DNA of 64,000 nucleotides from NCBI GenBank assembly GCA_003221515.1, contig QHSI01000097.1, forward strand, positions 1 through 64,000. The letters run 5' to 3'. Both the position numbers and the translations under genes were made by a program. Origin of the DNA: Candidatus Rokuibacteriota bacterium (lineage in GTDB: Bacteria > Methylomirabilota > Methylomirabilia > Rokubacteriales > CSP1-6). Each line of letters opens with the position of its first letter. Position 1 is the stretch's first letter. The notes below the pieces were generated by a model. It was not told where the DNA came from and did not search any database. It saw nothing but the letters and a program-made list of their open reading frames with translations. Below, one piece after another: positions 31,318 through 39,627 of the stretch.

Positions 31318-32271
31318 ATGTGGAAATACGTGCTCAAACGCGTGCTCCTGATGATCCCGACGCTCCTCGGCGTGGCGGTGCTCATCTTCTTTCTCATGCG
31401 GGTGGTGCCCGGAGACATCGTGGAGCTGCGCTTCGCGGGCGAGAGCGCCTTCGCCCAGAAGGAGAACCTCGACAAGGAGCGCGCTCGCCTCGGTCTCGAC
31501 CAGCCGATGTGGCGGCAGTTCGTCACCTGGATGTGGGGCATCGCGCGGTTCGACTTCGGCACGTCGATGTGGACAGGGGCGCCCATCATCGAGGAGATCA
31601 AGCTCCGGGCCGCTCTGAGCTTCCAGCTCGCCGTGATGGCGACGATCATCGCGGTCGTGCTCGCCATCCCGCTCGGGGTGGTGGCGGCCCTGAAGCAGGA
31701 TACCTGGGTGGACTACTTCGTTCGGGTCTTCTCGATCGCCGGCCTGGCCACACCCTCCTTCTGGCTCGGCATCGTGTTCATCCTGATGCTGCTCATCGTC
31801 TTCAAGTGGCTGCCGCCGATGGTGTACACGCCGTTCTGGGTCGACCCGTGGCAGAACATGCTGCAGCTCATCTGGCCCGCCCTCGCCGTCGGCTATCGGT
31901 ACTCCGCGGTGGCGACGCGGATGACCCGCTCGGCGATGCTGGAAGTGCTGCGGGAGGACTACATCCGCACCGCGCGCGCCAAGGGGCTCTGGCAGAAGCT
32001 CATCCTGTCGCGCCACGCGCTGAAGAACGCCATGCTCCCCGTGCTCACGGTGGTCGCGTTGGAATTCGCGTTCCTCATGGGTGGGCTGGTGGTGACCGAG
32101 CAGGTGTTCAACCTGAACGGCCTGGGCATGCTGTTCGTCGAGTCGGTCGCGCGGCGTGACTACACGCTGACGCAGGCGCTGGTGATGCTCGTGGCGCTCG
32201 TCTTCATTCTCGTCAACTTCACGGTCGATCTGATGTACGCGTGGCTCGACCCGCGGATCCGCTTCCGGTAA
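31318..32271 (+). CDS. Peptide ABC transporter permease (DppB type)
   Basis: A 317-residue permease starting MWKYVLKRVLLMIPTLLGVA, the DppB N-terminal helix. RVVPGDIVELRF and RLGLDQPMWRQFVTW follow, and the C-terminal region has the coupling loop EDYIRTARAKGLWQKLILSR near residue 215. Six membrane helices are expected. Its stop overlaps the next start (TAATG). Confidence 0.93.
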   Translation: MWKYVLKRVLLMIPTLLGVAVLIFFLMRVVPGDIVELRFAGESAFAQKENLDKERARLGLDQPMWRQFVTWMWGIARFDFGTSMWTGAPIIEEIKLRAALSFQLAVMATIIAVVLAIPLGVVAALKQDTWVDYFVRVFSIAGLATPSFWLGIVFILMLLIVFKWLPPMVYTPFWVDPWQNMLQLIWPALAVGYRYSAVATRMTRSAMLEVLREDYIRTARAKGLWQKLILSRHALKNAMLPVLTVVALEFAFLMGGLVVTEQVFNLNGLGMLFVESVARRDYTLTQALVMLVALVFILVNFTVDLMYAWLDPRIRFR

Positions 32272-33167
32272 TGGCGATCAGACCGACGAGCGTCACCGAA
32301 GTCTCCGGCATCGTCTCGGATCGATCCTGGCTCACCGAGGTCGGCGACTTCTGTCGGGAGCGCCCGCTGGGCGCGATCGGCGCCGCCGTCGTCGTCGTCA
32401 ACATCCTCGTGAGCTTCGCCGCCAACCTGATCGCCCCGTACGACCCGCTGGCGACCGACTACGGCGCCATGCTCGCGCGGCCGTCGGGGGCCCATTGGCT
32501 CGGCACCGACGCGTTCGGTCGCGACGTGCTCTCGCGCATCATCTACGGCTCGCGCACCGCCATGCTGGTCGGCTTCGCCTGTGCCCTGATCGGCGCCACC
32601 GTCGGCACCGTGATCGGGGTTACCAGCGCGTACTTCGCCGGACGGGTCGACCTGCTCATCCAGCGGGTCATGGACATCTTTCTGGCGTTCCCGCTGATCA
32701 TCCTGGCCCTGGCGGTCGTCTCGATCCTCGGCACCGGGATCGGCAACGTGATCATCGCGATCGCGATCCCCATGATCCCGCGCGCAGCGTTGGTCGCGCG
32801 GTCGAGTGCCTTGGCGATCCGCGAGATGCCGTACGTCGACGCGGCGCGCGCCGCCGGGTACCGCCATCAACGGATCATCCTGCGTCACATGCTGCCGAAC
32901 GTCATGGCGCCCTACCTCATCATGCTCACCGCGTATCTGGGCCAGGCCATCCTGCTCGAGGCGTCGCTCTCGTTCCTGGGCCTGGGCGTGTCGGAGCCGA
33001 CGGCCGCGTGGGGCCTGATGCTCCGGGGTGCGGCGGTGCAGTTCGCCGAGGCCGCGCCGTGGATGGCGATCTTCCCGGGTCTCGCGATCAGCCTGGCGGT
33101 CTTCGCATTCAACCTGTTCGGTGATTCCTTGCGGGATGCGCTCGACCCGCGCCTGAAGACCCAGTGA
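32271..33167 (+). CDS. Peptide ABC transporter permease (DppC type)
   Basis: A 298-residue permease pairing with the DppB protein. The first helix (residues 35-58), the LAPYDPLATDYG-like segment, GTDAFGRDVLSRIIYGSRTA near residue 80, and the EAA-type loop VDAARAAGYRHQRIILRHML are characteristic of DppC/OppC. It ends the five-product transporter operon that started at 26012. Confidence 0.92.
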   Translation: MAIRPTSVTEVSGIVSDRSWLTEVGDFCRERPLGAIGAAVVVVNILVSFAANLIAPYDPLATDYGAMLARPSGAHWLGTDAFGRDVLSRIIYGSRTAMLVGFACALIGATVGTVIGVTSAYFAGRVDLLIQRVMDIFLAFPLIILALAVVSILGTGIGNVIIAIAIPMIPRAALVARSSALAIREMPYVDAARAAGYRHQRIILRHMLPNVMAPYLIMLTAYLGQAILLEASLSFLGLGVSEPTAAWGLMLRGAAVQFAEAAPWMAIFPGLAISLAVFAFNLFGDSLRDALDPRLKTQ

Positions 33168-33200
33168 GGCGCCCGGCCTGGCCACAAACTCCTGGAATGC

Positions 33201-33251
33201 TTGACGCATTTACCCCGGATGCTTGACACGTTGTGTGAATTCGGGTACAAA
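33201..33251 (+). promoter_or_regulatory. Promoter with direct repeat upstream of the ferredoxin gene
   Basis: TTGACA (33223-33228), 17 bases, then TACAAA (33246-33251) forms a good sigma-70-type promoter about 55 bases before the ferredoxin start. The -35 lies in a direct repeat: ATGCTTGAC occurs at 33197-33205 and again at 33219-33227, 22 bases apart. The upstream copy could be a binding site for an activator or a second weaker promoter. Confidence 0.5.
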
Positions 33252-33311
33252 CTCGATTGGCCTCACCTGGCAGCGCGCACCTCGAACAGTGATCGATAGC
33301 GGGAGGTCTTG

Positions 33312-33578
33312 ATGCCGTACATCATCGCCGAGCCATGCATCAACGTGAAGGACAAGGCCTGTGTCGAGGTCTGTCCGGTGGATTGCATCTATGAAGGCGA
33401 GACGATGCTCTACATCCACCCGGACGAGTGCATCGACTGCGGCGCCTGCGAGCCGGTGTGCCCGGTGAAGGCGATCTTCGCGGAAGACGAGACGCCCGAT
33501 CAGTGGAAGAGCTTCATCGAGTTGAACAAGCAGTTCTTCAAGGACAACCCCGGAGTCAAGCCCGCGACCAAGGCGTAG
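33312..33578 (+). CDS. fdxA: 7Fe-type ferredoxin
   Basis: An 88-residue small electron carrier beginning MPYIIAEPCINVKDKACVEV. Cysteines at 9, 17 and 21, with the later CIDCGACEPVCP, fit one [3Fe-4S] and one [4Fe-4S] cluster as in FdxA ferredoxins of actinobacteria and Thermus. The residue equivalent to the free cysteine at position 11 of Azotobacter ferredoxin I is absent, as in many of those relatives. GGGAGG precedes the ATG. It is monocistronic, with a clear promoter upstream. Likely partners are oxidoreductases elsewhere. Confidence 0.9.
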   Translation: MPYIIAEPCINVKDKACVEVCPVDCIYEGETMLYIHPDECIDCGACEPVCPVKAIFAEDETPDQWKSFIELNKQFFKDNPGVKPATKA

Positions 33579-33698
33579 CTGCACAGGTCTCGCGGCACCA
33601 CGCCAGGCCCGCCGTGCATGTGGCAAGCGCGGAGGGCCTCAATCCGTTGCAAAACCGCTCGATCGTCGATGGCACGCGCGTTGCGATTCGCTGCGAGC

Positions 33699-33953
33699 AT
33701 GACATCGACACCTTCAGCCGCTCACGTGTCGCCCGCTCCCACGCCCATATCGTCGCAGACGGCCAGCTATCACGGCGCGGTCTCGGAGTTCAAGCGCCGG
33801 CTGATCGAGTCGACCCTCGACCAGGCGCGCGGCAATCGCACGCACGCCGCCCGCGCCCTCGGGCTGCAGCGGACCTATCTGCTGCGGCTCATCCGGGACC
33901 TCGGCGTCGCGGCGCCACCGCCGCCCCCACGCCGCCGGCGCTCCGCCGCGTAG
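33699..33953 (+). CDS. Small Fis-type helix-turn-helix protein
   Basis: About 84 residues, of which the last half is a Fis/HTH_8 domain: EFKRRLIESTLDQARGNRTH followed by AARALGLQRTYLLRLIRDLGV. That domain is usually the C-terminus of sigma-54 activators; here no AAA+ or receiver domain precedes it. The start is uncertain (ATG 33669 or 33699, with no clear ribosome-binding site). It may be a free-standing regulator of the neighbouring CoA-transferase gene or the relic of a larger activator. The C-terminus is Pro/Arg-rich. Confidence 0.6.
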   Translation: MTSTPSAAHVSPAPTPISSQTASYHGAVSEFKRRLIESTLDQARGNRTHAARALGLQRTYLLRLIRDLGVAAPPPPPRRRRSAA

Positions 33954-34025
33954 GGAGTTGACCTTTCCGGCACCGCCCGGCAATCTGTGGCTCGCCGCGC
34001 CTCCTGGCGCCAAGGGCCATTGCCG

Positions 34026-34047
34026 GTGACGTCGGGTGCGACGTCAC
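34026..34047. promoter_or_regulatory. Perfect palindrome, candidate operator
   Basis: GTGACGTCG and CGACGTCAC form a perfect 9-bp inverted repeat with a four-base spacer, 78 bases before the CoA-transferase start and 72 bases after the HTH gene. Size and symmetry suit a dimeric regulator site. A hairpin in RNA is the alternative. Confidence 0.45.
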
Positions 34048-34125
34048 GCGGTGCGCGCGGCAGGGCGTCGCGGGGCTGGGGCCCCGCCGGCCCAGGCGCG
34101 CGATCAAAGAGGAAAGGACGAACTC

Positions 34126-35322
34126 GTGCCGAAATCCAGTGGACCGCTGGCCGGAATTCGCGTGCTCGACCTCACCCGGGTTCTCGCCGGTCCCTTCTGC
34201 GCGATGACGCTCGGCGACATGGGCGCCGAGGTGATCAAGATCGAGGAGCCGGGCAAGGGCGACGACACCCGCAGTTGGCCACCGTTCGTCGGCGGTGAGT
34301 CGACCTACTTCATGTCCGTCAACCGGAACAAGAAGAGCATGACGCTGAACCTCAAGGCGCCCGAGGGCGGGGAGATCCTCCGCACGCTGGTGCGCAAGAG
34401 CGACGTGCTCCTCGAGAACTTCCGGACCGGCACGATGGACAAGCTCGGCTTCGGTTACCGCGCGCTGTCGCGCCTGAATCCGAAGCTCGTGTACTGCGCG
34501 ATCTCCGGGTTCGGTGAGTCGGGCCCGGAGGCGCACCGGGCCGGCTACGACCTGATCGTGCAGGCGGAGTCCGGCGTGATGGACCTCACCGGGTTCACCG
34601 ACGGCCCGCCGGTGAAGGTGGGCAACTCGATCGCCGACCTCGCGGCCGGCATGTCGGCGGCCCACGGCGTGACGCTGGCGCTGCTGGCGCGGACCCGCAC
34701 TCGCAGGGGCCAGAAGGTCGAGATCTCGATGCTCGACGTGATGGCGTCCCTGCTCACGTATCAGGCCGGGAGCTACTTCGGTACCGGGCAGCGTCCGACC
34801 CGTCGCGGCAACGCACACCCCTCGATCGTGCCCTACGAAGTCTTCCGCGCCGCCGACGCGTTCCTGGTGTTGGGCGTCGCCAACAACTCGCTGTGGGCGA
34901 AGTGCTGCGCTGTGCTGGAGCGCCCCGACCTGACCCGTGACAGCCGCTTCGACGCCGAAGCCAAGCGCGTCCAGAACCGCGACGTGCTGGTGCCGTTGCT
35001 GAACGAGATTCTCGGGACGCGCGCCGCCGCCGAGTGGATCAAGCGGTTCGAGGCCGCCGGCATTCCGGCCGGCCTCATCAAGTCGGTCGCCGAGGTGTGC
35101 GAGAGCGAGCACCTGAAGGCACGGGGCATGACCGTGTCGCTGCCGCATCCCAAGGCCGAGCGCGTGACCGTGATGGGCGTTCCCGTACGCCTGCACACGA
35201 CGCCCGGGAAGGTGACGACGGCGCCGCCGCTGCTCGGCCAGCACACCGAGACGGTCCTCCGGACGCTCGTCGGCCTCAAGAAGCCGGCGATCGCGCGCTT
35301 GCGTACCCAGGGCGCGATCTGA
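34126..35322 (+). CDS. Family III CoA-transferase (CaiB/BaiF type)
   Basis: A 398-residue CoA-transferase. LAGIRVLDLTRVLAGPFCAM at the start, LGDMGAEVIKIEEP near residue 29, ENFRTGTMDKLGFGY near 97 and VGNSIADLAAGMSA near 165 are family hallmarks; Asp171 aligns with the catalytic aspartate of formyl-CoA transferase. It moves CoA between carboxylic acids; the substrate is unknown. GTG 34126 follows GAGGAAAGG with good spacing. The downstream GNAT remnant starts inside its stop. Confidence 0.92.
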   Translation: MPKSSGPLAGIRVLDLTRVLAGPFCAMTLGDMGAEVIKIEEPGKGDDTRSWPPFVGGESTYFMSVNRNKKSMTLNLKAPEGGEILRTLVRKSDVLLENFRTGTMDKLGFGYRALSRLNPKLVYCAISGFGESGPEAHRAGYDLIVQAESGVMDLTGFTDGPPVKVGNSIADLAAGMSAAHGVTLALLARTRTRRGQKVEISMLDVMASLLTYQAGSYFGTGQRPTRRGNAHPSIVPYEVFRAADAFLVLGVANNSLWAKCCAVLERPDLTRDSRFDAEAKRVQNRDVLVPLLNEILGTRAAAEWIKRFEAAGIPAGLIKSVAEVCESEHLKARGMTVSLPHPKAERVTVMGVPVRLHTTPGKVTTAPPLLGQHTETVLRTLVGLKKPAIARLRTQGAI

Positions 35323-35750
35323 ACCTCGCACCCGTCACGCTCGAGGGGCGCTACATCACGCTCGAGCCGATCGCCGAGCGTCACGCGGCCGGCCTCTTCG
35401 AGGCGATGCAAGACGAGGAGGTCTGCCGCTACCTGGCCTGGACCCCGCCCCGCGCGATCGACGAGACGCTCGAGCTGATTCGCCAGGCCGAGGGGCTGAT
35501 GGCCCGGCGCGAGTCGATCGTGTTCGCGCAGGTGTGGCGCGAGACGGGCCGTGCGATCGGCTCCACGCGTCTGCTCGACGTGCGCCCGGCCGACCGTCAG
35601 GTCGAGATCGGCTCGACCTTTCTCGCCCGCGAGTACTGGCGCACGCCCGCCAACACGGAATCGAAGCAGCGCGACACGGTCTACTTCTCCATCCTCGACA
35701 CCGAGTGGCCTTCGGTTCGCTCGCGTCTCGCGGCTCGTCTCTACGCTTAG
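35319..35750 (+). pseudogene. GNAT acetyltransferase with internal in-frame deletion
   Basis: The 143 codons match a RimJ/RimL-type GNAT family at both ends: LAPVTLEGRYITLEPIAERH at the start and RDTVYFSILDTEWPSVRSRL at the end. In the family about 55-60 residues lie between the segments ending WRTPANTESK and starting RDTVYFSI; here they are joined directly as ESKQRDTV. The missing part holds the acetyl-CoA-binding strand and helix, so the product should be inactive. The only available start is CTG 35319, overlapping the CoA-transferase stop (CTGA). An R2 element begins five bases after the stop. Confidence 0.65.
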
Positions 35751-35755
35751 CGGCG

Positions 35756-35931
35756 CCGGCGCGGGTAGTGGCTGTGGTGGAGGGTGGGCGGGGTCGCGAA
35801 ACCACGCGGCACGCGTTCGCTGCCCCGTCGCGGCTGGGCTCCATCCAAGCGCTGGTGCGCCCGCCGCATCCTTGGAGAGAACGGGTTTCTCGACCCCGCC
35901 CACCCTCCACCACAGCCACTACCCGCGCCGG
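35756..35931. repeat. R2 element, copy B: conserved core in a perfect 41-bp inverted repeat
   Basis: Arms 35756-35796 and 35891-35931 are perfect 41-bp reverse complements. The 94-bp core (35797-35890) is in the same orientation as copy A and shares AACCACGCGGCACGCGT and GCGGCTGGGCTCCATCC with it. The core ends (GAAACC and GGTTTC) also pair, extending the stem past one mismatch. The arm sequence is unlike that of A or C except for the inner GGGGTCG. The element starts six bases after the end of the GNAT remnant. Confidence 0.88.
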
Positions 35932-36070
35932 TGTCACCGTCTTCGGCGCCCCGTGGCGGAGTCGAATTGATTGCGTAGACCATGCGGCGCCCTCGGCTGA
36001 ACCTGCGGCGCGCCGATTCGCGATCGCGTCACCGCCCGTCTCTATGAGTCAGTTCTACGACTACGGTTGT

Positions 36071-36237
36071 CGTGGCCGAGGGCGCCGGGGATGGTGGGGA
36101 GGGGTCGACGAAACCCGTTCCCTCCGAGTGGCGACGGGCCTGCAGCGCCCGGATGGAGCCCAGCCGCAAAGGGGTAGCGGACGCGTGCCGCGTGGTTTCG
36201 CGACCCCTCCCCACCATCCCCGGCGCCCTCGGCCACG
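36071..36237. repeat. R2 element, copy C: inverted core in a perfect 37-bp inverted repeat
   Basis: Arms 36071-36107 and 36201-36237 are perfect 37-bp reverse complements. The 93-bp core (36108-36200) is in the opposite orientation to copies A and B (it reads ACGCGTGCCGCGTGGTT on this strand). Copies B and C lie 139 bp apart, head against head, in a 544-base region with no intact gene. The right arm ends 15 bases before the citramalate synthase -35 box. The 139 bases between B and C hold no feature I recognise. Confidence 0.88.
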
Positions 36238-36252
36238 TCGCCATAGCGATTA

Positions 36253-36282
36253 TTGACACCCGGCGAGGGGCGGGGGCATGAT
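36253..36282 (+). promoter_or_regulatory. Promoter of citramalate synthase
   Basis: TTGACA (36253-36258), 18 bases, then CATGAT (36277-36282). The ATG lies 12 bases beyond, so the 5' leader would be only about five bases long, too short for a ribosome-binding site. Confidence 0.5.
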
Positions 36283-36294
36283 CGGCGGTACGCG

Positions 36295-37875
36295 ATGCGA
36301 CGGCTGATCAAGATCTACGACACGACGTTGCGAGACGGCACCCAGGGCGAGGGTGTGTCGTTCTCGATGGAGGACAAAGTCAGGCTCGCCACCCGTCTGG
36401 ACGCGCTCGGCATCCACTACATCGAGGGCGGTTGGCCGGGCTCCAATCCAAAAGATTTGCGGTTCTTCCGGCGGATGCAGGACGTCGCGCTCAAGCACGC
36501 GAAGCTCGCGGCCTTCAGCATGACCCGCCGCGCCGGCGGCAACGCCGATTCGGACGCCAACATGCAGGCGCTCCTGGAGTCGGGCGCGCCGGTGGCCACG
36601 ATCGTCGGCAAGTCGTGGGACTTCCACGTGACCGAGGCGCTCGGCACCACGCTGGCCGAGAACCTCGCGATGATCGGTGACACGCTCGCGTTCCTCCGGC
36701 CCCGGATGGACGAGGTGCTGTTCGACGCCGAGCACTTCTTCGACGGCTTCCGCGCCAACCGCGAGTACGCGCTGGCCACGCTGAAGGCCGCGGAGGACGC
36801 GGGCGCCCAGTGGCTCGTGCTGTGCGACACGAACGGCGGCACGCTGCCGACCGAGCTGGCGGCGATTCTGCAGGCCGTGAAGAAGCACGTGCGGGCGCCG
36901 CTCGGGATCCACGTGCACAACGACGCCGAGTGCGCGGTGGCGAACTCGCTGGCCGCGGTCACCGAGGGCATCGGCCAGGTCCAGGGGACGTTCAACGGCT
37001 TCGGCGAGCGCTGCGGCAACGCCAACCTCGTGTCGATCATCCCGAGCCTGATCCTCAAGATGGGGCTCGACTGCATCCCCGAGCCGAACCTCCGCGAGCT
37101 GCGCGACGTCTCCCGTTTCGTCTCAGAGCTGGCCAACCGCACGCCGTGGTCGGCGCAGCCCTACGTCGGCGACTCGGCCTTCGCGCACAAGGGCGGCATG
37201 CACGTGTCCGCGGTCCTCAAGCACCCGGAGACGTACGAGCACATCGACCCGCAGGCTGTCGGCAACCACCGCCGCGTCCTCGTGTCCGAGCTGGCCGGCA
37301 AGTCCAACGTCCTGTGGAAGGCGCGGGAGTACGGGATCGACATCGACCAGGACACGCCGGACTCGCGCCGGATCCTCGAGCAGCTCAAGGCGCTCGAGGA
37401 CCAGGGATTCCACTTCGAGGGCGCCGAGGCGTCGTTCGAGCTCCTGATGGAGCGGGCGCTCGGTCGCTATCGTCCCTACTTCGAGCTGCAGGCCTACCGC
37501 GTGATCGTCGAGGAGCAGAACGGGGACGAGGAGCCCGTGGCCGAGGCGACCGTCCGGGTGCGGGTGAAGGGAAGCATGGAGCACACCGCCGCGTCCGGGA
37601 ACGGTCCCGTCAACGCGCTCGACCACGCCCTCCGCAAGGCGCTGGAGGAGTTCTACCCGAACCTCAAGAGCATGCAGCTGCTCGACTACAAGGTGCGCAT
37701 CCTCGACGAGTCGAAGGGCACCGCGGCCAAGACCCGCGTGCTGATCACCTCGGGTGATGGCGACGAGACGTGGGGCACCGTCGGTGTCGCCGACAACATC
37801 ATCGAGGCCTCGTGGCAGGCCCTGGTCGACTCGGTGGAGTACAAGCTCCGCCGCGACGAGCGATCGCGCGCCTGA
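36295..37875 (+). CDS. cimA: Citramalate synthase
   Basis: A 526-residue enzyme of the isopropylmalate/homocitrate synthase family. Residues 1-290 are the HMGL-like barrel with [19 protein letters not shown] at the start, [16 protein letters not shown] near residue 203 and the GERCGNANL motif; the C-terminus has a LeuA-type regulatory dimer domain. [13 protein letters not shown] is typical of the CimA (TIGR00977-like) branch, which makes citramalate from pyruvate and acetyl-CoA for isoleucine synthesis. Isopropylmalate synthase is less likely given that motif and the length. The gene is monocistronic with its own promoter. Confidence 0.88.
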   Translation: MRRLIKIYDTTLRDGTQGEGVSFSMEDKVRLATRLDALGIHYIEGGWPGSNPKDLRFFRRMQDVALKHAKLAAFSMTRRAGGNADSDANMQALLESGAPVATIVGKSWDFHVTEALGTTLAENLAMIGDTLAFLRPRMDEVLFDAEHFFDGFRANREYALATLKAAEDAGAQWLVLCDTNGGTLPTELAAILQAVKKHVRAPLGIHVHNDAECAVANSLAAVTEGIGQVQGTFNGFGERCGNANLVSIIPSLILKMGLDCIPEPNLRELRDVSRFVSELANRTPWSAQPYVGDSAFAHKGGMHVSAVLKHPETYEHIDPQAVGNHRRVLVSELAGKSNVLWKAREYGIDIDQDTPDSRRILEQLKALEDQGFHFEGAEASFELLMERALGRYRPYFELQAYRVIVEEQNGDEEPVAEATVRVRVKGSMEHTAASGNGPVNALDHALRKALEEFYPNLKSMQLLDYKVRILDESKGTAAKTRVLITSGDGDETWGTVGVADNIIEASWQALVDSVEYKLRRDERSRA

Positions 37876-38083
37876 TCTCGCCGTCCCGGGTCCCGGGCCG
37901 CTCCTCGACACCTCCTCCCCAGCGGTAACGAACTGGCTGGATCGAGAGTGATCTTCCTGGTCAGGAACTCACCAGGCCGCGATGAGGTCTGTGCGCCTAA
38001 GACGCTGATTTAGCAGGTAATTACACCGCCCTCATGCTTCGGTATCGGATTTGCTTTTCCGGTATGGCATGGAGGGTTTAGAC

Positions 38084-38356
38084 ATGTCGGTCAATGGAAT
38101 GGCGATCAACGATCCGGTCAAGGGCGCCGCCCCCCCCGCGTGGCAGCCCCGCGGTGTTGGACGCCCCTCGACGGTGGCCCCGTTTGCTCCGCAAATCGAG
38201 GTGTGGCTGCGCCAGGAGCCCGCGCTTTCGGGCGCGGAGATTCTCAGACGTGCACGTGAGGTTGGCTATCGCGGCGGCAAGAGCGCGCTCTACGAGCTCG
38301 TTCGTCGGCTCCGCGTCCCGGCCTCGTCGGTCTCCGGCAACGGCAGTCACTCGTAG
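38084..38356 (+). CDS. Small helix-turn-helix protein, IS21 IstA-like N-terminal domain
   Basis: A 90-residue protein starting at ATG 38084, seven bases after GGAGGG. Residues 25-80 (GRPSTVAPFAPQIEVWLRQE and SGAEILRRAREVGYRGGKSA) match the HTH domain found at the N-terminus of IS21-type transposases and related regulators. No catalytic DDE domain follows and no inverted repeats flank the gene, so it is either a free-standing HTH protein or a transposase remnant. The 208 bases before it are AT-richer than the surroundings, which hints at past insertion. Confidence 0.6.
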   Translation: MSVNGMAINDPVKGAAPPAWQPRGVGRPSTVAPFAPQIEVWLRQEPALSGAEILRRAREVGYRGGKSALYELVRRLRVPASSVSGNGSHS

Positions 38357-38383
38357 CCTGTCGCTCGATGGCGCAATGCCGAG

Positions 38384-38404
38384 CGCCGAGCACGCTCGGT
38401 GGCG
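38384..38404. terminator. Hairpin between convergent genes
   Basis: CGCCGAGC pairs with GCTCGG-GGCG across a two-base loop with one bulge, between the convergent HTH gene and the minus-strand GNAT. No T-run follows. Confidence 0.3.
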
Positions 38405-38508
38405 CGTCGTGAGCGGACGGTCTACGGGTCCTCTGCCGCGCCGGTAATGCCGGATTCCGCCACTCGTTCGTAGCCTCCAGAAGCCCCGGCCCCGCCGCAT
38501 CGAACGGT

Positions 38509-38931
38509 CTAGGGCGCCAGTCGCTTGTAGAAGAGCAGCTCGCGATAGCCCTGCGGGAGATTGTCGATGTACCCCGACGGGGTGAAGCCGAGCGCCGTGT
38601 GCATCTGGATCGCCTTCGCGTTCGTCTCCTCCGTCGACGAGAAGACCCGCGGCCCCGGCGACATGTCCTCGACCATCTTGAACAGCGCGCGCGCCACACC
38701 CCGCCGGCGGAAATCCTTGTCGACGGAGACTAGCGAGACGAACGTGCACTGGAACCAGTCCGTGCGGTAGGCAATGAACCCGACGACCGCACCGGCTTCC
38801 TCGGCCACGGTCACGTGGTGGCGCTCGGTGTGGGAGCGCACGAAGGGTCCGGCGCGCTCGGGCCCGATGACGTCGGCGGCGAGCGTCAACACGGCTGGCA
38901 GATCCGCCGGCTCCACGCGGTGGAGGTTCAT
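38509..38931 (-). CDS. GNAT family N-acetyltransferase
   Basis: A 140-residue single-domain GNAT. The acetyl-CoA site is VDKDFRRRGVARALFKMVED near residue 74, followed by a C-terminal fold with HTALGFTPSGYIDNLPQG. Length is normal for the family. It is the last gene of a minus-strand run, 18 bases after the RraA-like gene. The acceptor is unknown. Confidence 0.85.
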   Translation of the reverse strand: MNLHRVEPADLPAVLTLAADVIGPERAGPFVRSHTERHHVTVAEEAGAVVGFIAYRTDWFQCTFVSLVSVDKDFRRRGVARALFKMVEDMSPGPRVFSSTEETNAKAIQMHTALGFTPSGYIDNLPQGYRELLFYKRLAP

Positions 38932-38949
38932 GCCGCTCGCCCAGCTCTC

Positions 38950-39627
38950 TCAGTAGGTGCCCGGCCGGATCTGCTTGTAGAGCCCCTTGAGGGCGTCCGC
39001 CGAAAAGGTCGGCGACTGGCACAGCGAGATGATCTTGCGCTCGTCGGCCTCGACCTTCGCGACCGCCTCCGGGATGCGGGGGGCGATCTCGGCGGGAACG
39101 GTCACGGCGCCGTGCTGGTCGGCGTGCACGAGGTCGCCCGGCTTCACCCAGAGCCCGCCGACCTTGATCGGCAAGCCGAAGTCCACCATGTGCACGTAGG
39201 CGTGCGAAACCGAGATGTGCGCGGCGGCGAACTGGAAGCCGAGCGCCCGTACCTCGTCGAGATCGCGCACCGAGCCGTCGGTGATGACGCCAGGGCAGCC
39301 GAGCGCCCGGTGGATGTTGGCCTGCACCTCGCCCCACTGGGCGCCCTGGCCTCGTGGCTCGTCGAGGTCGTGAACCACGATCACCCGAGGCGCCGGGATC
39401 GAGAGCACGTAGTCCCACCACCCGAACGTCGACGCGCGATGGCCCTCGAGGGGCTGGGGCTCGGCGCGGATCACCGCCGTGACGGCGTACCCGACGAGCG
39501 GCCCGAGCTCGGGGAAGAGGGTCCGGATCTCGGAAGACATGTTGCCCTGGTTCCGAGGCCGGACGTTGAACGTCTCGATCGCGTTCGCCACGCTGGGGCT
39601 GGAGATCTTCTTGAGGGCGTCGATCAT
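38950..39627 (-). CDS. RraA-like / HMG aldolase family protein
   Basis: A 225-residue protein of the RraA-like family, which includes 4-carboxy-4-hydroxy-2-oxoadipate and HMG aldolases and was long misnamed dimethylmenaquinone methyltransferase. VITDGSVRDLDEVRALGFQF near residue 128 and WVKPGDLVHADQHGAVTVP near residue 170 contain the metal- and pyruvate-binding residues seen in active aldolases (Arg and Asp of DGSVRD, DQHG). An aldolase role is therefore more likely than RNase regulation. The ATG overlaps the stop of the TPR gene (ATGA). Confidence 0.85.
   Translation of the reverse strand: MIDALKKISSPSVANAIETFNVRPRNQGNMSSEIRTLFPELGPLVGYAVTAVIRAEPQPLEGHRASTFGWWDYVLSIPAPRVIVVHDLDEPRGQGAQWGEVQANIHRALGCPGVITDGSVRDLDEVRALGFQFAAAHISVSHAYVHMVDFGLPIKVGGLWVKPGDLVHADQHGAVTVPAEIAPRIPEAVAKVEADERKIISLCQSPTFSADALKGLYKQIRPGTY

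Noticed and set aside
38084-38356. Insertion sequence of the IS21 type
   Set aside because: Only an HTH domain is present; there is no catalytic domain, no IstB ATPase and no terminal inverted repeats.
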